A stretch of 27,272 bases of DNA, from positions 1-27,272 of the IMG/VR virus record IMGVR_UViG_3300030101_002901; one strand, given 5' to 3'. Under the pieces are notes generated by a model. It made no database searches. It had not been told where the DNA came from and was given only the letters and a program-made list of their open reading frames with translations. The stretch comes from a virus. Position 1 is the stretch's first letter; the number at the start of each line of letters is the position of its first letter. Below, piece after piece: positions 24,677-27,272 of this stretch. Both the position numbers and the translations under genes were made by a program.

Positions 24677-24829
24677 CTAAAGTTCATCCAACCTCTCAGA
24701 AAGTAGCAAAAGTGCTGATGCCCAAAGACCGACAAAGATACCTAAGTCATGGTCATGTAGAGCATAAATAGCAATACTACCAACAATCGAAACTAGACTA
24801 CTTACCAAACCAATCTTTCTGTAATTCAT
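24677..24829 (-). CDS. 50-aa two-helix membrane mini-protein
   Basis: This ORF starts 5 nt after the SSB stop, with GGTGAT 5 nt before the ATG at 24829, and ends with TAG at 24677. The product has two hydrophobic segments, about 6-23 (IGLVSSLVSIVGSIAIYAL) and 31-44 (IFVGLWASALLLL), joined by HDHDLG, and a charged end (SERLDEL). Both ends are probably on the same side of the membrane. No family was recognised. The good archaeal-type site and tight spacing to the SSB gene make it likely real. It may anchor replication proteins to the membrane or act on the host envelope. Confidence 0.65.
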   Translation of the reverse strand: MNYRKIGLVSSLVSIVGSIAIYALHDHDLGIFVGLWASALLLLSERLDEL

Positions 24830-24834
24830 TCAAA

Positions 24835-26073
24835 TCACCAAAAGGTTAGGTCTTCCCCTGCTTCTTCAACTTCTTCAACTGCACCCATTGATGTTCTTAC
24901 ATAAACACCGTATAGGTTAATTGAAACAGGATTGTATTCACCATCAATTGGCATTCCGTCATCATCCTTCTTTTGAGTCTGATTTGTTCGACCAACAACG
25001 ATAACGTCAGAACCTGCTCCAAAGTCAATATTCACATTAGATGGAATCCAAACAGGAGTTGAATCAGGAATATCATCATCATCAAATCCATAAGATGCAT
25101 CTAGTGGTTCAATCCACATTACACGGTTGCCCGTCTTTTCATTAACTGTGAGGTTTTGACTTGTAACAATACCATCAGTAACAATCAAACGTGTTCCCTG
25201 TTTTTGACTAATCATTTCATGGAATGAATCTAATTCCATCAAATCACCCAAATATTCAGCCATACATTCAACCAATAATGTTTCAACATCTTGACCCGAA
25301 GTATCTACATAACGTGGGTCTTCTTCATCAAGATTACCCAAAGCGGTTAGGCTTTGTAGTGTCTTGTTTTGAATACCATAAATAGCATTACGCTCGTCGT
25401 TAAAGATACCATATAGGGTAAGCCATTCAAATGTATTAGCCTTGAAATTCTTAGCCGCATCATTCTTCAATTGCAAAGTCCACAATTGGTAATCTTCTCC
25501 TTCCTTAGCACCAACAAAATGCGCTCTCAATTGGAACTGTTCTTTAGGAAGAGGACGACCATAATTTTTATTCTTATCACCACTAGCCCAAGCCTTTACA
25601 GCATCAACAGGAACAATCCATGTATTTTCGCCAACTTCAATAGCGGCATCTGGCAATCCACCAATAGTCTTTGTTTGCCATTCTCCGTTCAATACTTGAG
25701 TCTTGACATAAGCATCATCTTCAAGAACAACCTCAGCGACAATTTCATCATTTAGGGCTTGAGAAGAATCTGAGCGATATTTACTCAATACATTCTTACG
25801 TCGCCATTCCATAATATCCCGTGTCGGTTCAATTGCAACAAAGAAGCCATGACCATGATTACCATAGCCTGTTGATGTGGAGGAACGGTTTGAGGACAAT
25901 ACCCCACGCACATGGTTTCTAACCAAAGTTAGAGCAACCAATTGTTGTCGTTCTTCACTAACATCAATACCATTTGCTGATGCAATTTCGTTATACTTGT
26001 TCACCATTTCGTTTTCTTCGATTTGTAGTCTGTTTGCAAGACCCTTCAATTCTTTTTCTACTCTTTCAATCAT
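24835..26073 (-). CDS. OB-fold ssDNA-binding protein (RPA/SSB-like)
   Basis: In this 412-residue protein, residues 1-60 are a charged helical region. The centre (120-250) is beta-rich and possibly a first OB fold. Residues about 285-395 show a clear OB pattern: RLIVTDGIVTSQN, then GNRVMWIEPLD, then FGAGSDVIVVGRTNQTQ, then SINLYGVYV. The end is acidic and aromatic (EEVEEAGEDLTFW), like the protein-interaction tips of bacterial SSB and T7 gp2.5. It would coat single strands and recruit partners. The ATG has GGTGA with a poly-A spacer. It follows the RFC gene by 30 nt and sits upstream of the recombinase. No zinc finger was seen. The family name (RPA-like) is inferred from fold and context. Confidence 0.65.
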   Translation of the reverse strand: MIERVEKELKGLANRLQIEENEMVNKYNEIASANGIDVSEERQQLVALTLVRNHVRGVLSSNRSSTSTGYGNHGHGFFVAIEPTRDIMEWRRKNVLSKYRSDSSQALNDEIVAEVVLEDDAYVKTQVLNGEWQTKTIGGLPDAAIEVGENTWIVPVDAVKAWASGDKNKNYGRPLPKEQFQLRAHFVGAKEGEDYQLWTLQLKNDAAKNFKANTFEWLTLYGIFNDERNAIYGIQNKTLQSLTALGNLDEEDPRYVDTSGQDVETLLVECMAEYLGDLMELDSFHEMISQKQGTRLIVTDGIVTSQNLTVNEKTGNRVMWIEPLDASYGFDDDDIPDSTPVWIPSNVNIDFGAGSDVIVVGRTNQTQKKDDDGMPIDGEYNPVSINLYGVYVRTSMGAVEEVEEAGEDLTFW

Positions 26074-26103
26074 TTTTTTTCACCTTTTTTTTGTTTTTTT
26101 TGT

Positions 26104-27012
26104 TCATTGTTTTATATTTGCCACGAACCATGCCACCAAAACTTTTGGAGTTACACTTCTGCTTCTCCATTCTGTTTCTCCTACTAGGGCTACTACCTTA
26201 AACTTAGTGCTAGGTGGTAAATCCATATCTAATACAGATTGTAGGAGTTTATTGCATATATCCTTTACAGAATGTCCTGCCGTTACAAGACGGTTTAAGA
26301 AATCCAAAGATTCCCCATGCTTGTCATCTAAAGCATTCTGAATACATAATTTGTAAGGGACGATGTTTTCTCGATGCAAATTCTTTGGTGTTTTGCCAGA
26401 ATAAATACACGCTTGTAATTCATTAATTGCTCGTCGCATATCGCCTCCAGAAATCTCCACCAAAGTTTCAACATCTTCCAACGCCATCATCACATCATTT
26501 TTCTTCGCTATTTCTAACAGCATATCTTCAACGATATAACTGTTAATTGGCTCGAAGAAATAGTTTGCACAGCGACTTCTCAAAGCCTCGTCCACTCCAT
26601 AAACATCGTTGCAGGTAATAATAAATCGGACATTGGTTGCCCGTTCCATTGTTCTCTTCAACGCTCTTTGTGAATCTCTTGTCATGCCTTCAATTTCGTC
26701 CAACAAAACAATCTTGATTTTGTTATCAGAAACTGAACCATAATTAACAAAGTTTGTAATCGTTTGTCTAACTGTTTCTAGTTTCCTATCTTGACTAGCG
26801 TTAATCTCCAAGAAATCAGCATTTTTGTCATCGCCTAAAAATTCATTACCGATAACATGACTCGCTGTTGTCTTTCCTGTTCCAGGTCTTCCCGCCAATA
26901 ATAGGTTAGGGAAGTCACCTTTCTTTTTCCATGTACGGGCATCTTCAGTAAATTTAGTCTGCCCTACAATCTCTTCAATCCTTTTTGGTCTGTATTTTTC
27001 TGTCCAATTCAT
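26104..27012 (-). CDS. rfcS: Replication factor C small subunit (clamp loader)
   Basis: This 302-residue AAA+ protein has every RFC-small signature: WTEKYRPK at 3-10 (the RFC box), Walker A GRPGTGKT (41-48), Walker B LLDEIEGM (D105, E106), sensor-1 N135 in IITCND, and the RSRC arginine-finger motif (145-148). ISGGDMRRAINELQ near 200 is the sensor-2 region, and a collar domain follows. It loads PCNA onto primed DNA with ATP. Cellular archaea need a large subunit too; none is in this window, so it may borrow the host's or form a homo-oligomer. It overlaps the upstream membrane-protein gene by 38 nt. No inserted intein. Confidence 0.95.
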   Translation of the reverse strand: MNWTEKYRPKRIEEIVGQTKFTEDARTWKKKGDFPNLLLAGRPGTGKTTASHVIGNEFLGDDKNADFLEINASQDRKLETVRQTITNFVNYGSVSDNKIKIVLLDEIEGMTRDSQRALKRTMERATNVRFIITCNDVYGVDEALRSRCANYFFEPINSYIVEDMLLEIAKKNDVMMALEDVETLVEISGGDMRRAINELQACIYSGKTPKNLHRENIVPYKLCIQNALDDKHGESLDFLNRLVTAGHSVKDICNKLLQSVLDMDLPPSTKFKVVALVGETEWRSRSVTPKVLVAWFVANIKQ

Positions 27013-27205
27013 ATTTTTTCCTCTCCTTTCTTATCCATTTTATTTCTTCTATTGTTCTCACTATTGTTTTTCCTACGACTTTAAATATATAATCATAAAT
27101 AAAGTAAAAGGGTAAGAGAAATAAACAAAAACCAATTTTCCACATAACGGGTTCAAATGCTAAACTTTCACTACTAAGCATCTCCACTGCATACTTCCAA
27201 TTCAT
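26975..27205 (-). CDS. Small membrane protein, 76 aa
   Basis: One strong hydrophobic segment at about 22-45 (WKIGFCLFLLPFYFIYDYIF) is followed by a basic helix (RTIEEIKWIRKERKKYELDR), so it is probably anchored with a cytoplasmic basic tail. The first possible ATG is 27214, but GGAG lies 9 nt before the ATG at 27205, giving MNWKYAVEML, another Met-x-Trp start. It overlaps the zinc fragment upstream and the RFC gene downstream. No family was recognised. A membrane anchor for the clamp loader is possible but not shown. Confidence 0.6.
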   Translation of the reverse strand: MNWKYAVEMLSSESLAFEPVMWKIGFCLFLLPFYFIYDYIFKVVGKTIVRTIEEIKWIRKERKKYELDRKIQTKKD

Positions 27206-27272
27206 TTTCTTCATCTCCTTCTAATACCCCTTTTCCTTCACAAGCGGGGCAACTCATTTCGATAGCCATTCC
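27174..27272 (-). CDS. Zinc-knuckle mini-protein, partial at the window edge
   Basis: The frame is open from the right edge to TAG at 27174-27176. An in-frame ATG at 27269 gives MAIEMSCPACEGKGVLEGDE followed by 11 residues, but the gene may begin outside the window. CPACEGKG is the CxxCxGxG knuckle used by DnaJ-type zinc centres. Only one such pair and one lone Cys are present, so zinc binding may need a dimer or missing residues. Its end contains GGAG for the next gene. Confidence 0.45.
   Translation of the reverse strand, partial: GMAIEMSCPACEGKGVLEGDEENELEVCSGDA

Noticed and set aside
25877-26341. 154-codon open frame on the + strand across the SSB/RFC junction
   Set aside because: It is antisense to two recognised genes; its Phe/Leu-rich product is the mirror of Lys/Glu-rich coding sequence and poly-A spacers.

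Overview
The window looks like part of the genome of a tailed double-stranded DNA virus of a planktonic archaeon. The gene set (archaeal-type family B DNA polymerase, PCNA-like clamp, RFC small subunit, archaeo-eukaryotic primase, OB-fold ssDNA-binding protein, RadA/Sak4-like ATPase, ERCC4- and Cas4-type nucleases) next to a tail module matches what is known of magroviruses, the uncultured viruses of Marine Group II Euryarchaeota (Poseidoniales). That assignment comes from gene content recognised by eye, not from a database search. The DNA is AT-rich. Genes are packed with ATGA, TAATG or longer overlaps. Many starts have GGTGAT- or GGAG-type ribosome binding sites that fit an archaeal 16S rRNA tail. 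No integrase, tRNA, rRNA, IS element or CRISPR array was seen.

Layout: two opposed modules meet at about 12.67-12.90 kb. On the + strand (1-12669) lies a late/structural module: a truncated ORF, a LamG-like jelly-roll protein, a 2315-residue baseplate or tail-hub protein, a small tail-collar-like protein, a 675-residue tail fibre, and six small genes. Two of those six encode membrane proteins that look holin-like, and four begin with a related Met-x-Trp peptide. Terminase, portal, capsid and tail-tape genes are not in the window.

On the - strand (27272 down to 12903) lies one long replication/recombination cluster. In transcription order it holds RFC small subunit, OB-fold SSB, RadA/Sak4-like ATPase, PCNA-like clamp, several mini-proteins, a MazG-like pyrophosphohydrolase, PolB, an HNH protein, a Cas4/RecB-like nuclease, an unknown, a primase with a PriL-like cysteine domain, an ERCC4 nuclease, an AAA+ ATPase (candidate helicase) and a DEDDy exonuclease. 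It ends in a clear hairpin-plus-U8 terminator with a UUCG loop. Together these could supply nearly a whole replisome: primase, polymerase, clamp, loader small subunit, SSB, candidate helicase and recombination nucleases. PolB ends in a textbook PIP box, which supports the clamp call.

Mini-genes under 60 codons were read directly from the sequence: 11641-11778 on +, and 27174-27272, 24677-24829, 22283-22435, 22131-22286, 21646-21798 and 16896-17009 on -. Four of these carry CxxC zinc-knuckle motifs. Several longer genes have been given later starts than the longest possible ORF because a ribosome binding site sits at the right distance only for the later start. The most interesting points are the C-terminal aromatic tips shared by four replication proteins, the His replacing the first Asp of PolB motif C, the shared N-terminal Met-x-Trp tag, the mini zinc proteins, the candidate lysis pair, and ribosome binding sites embedded in the acidic C-terminal codons of upstream genes.
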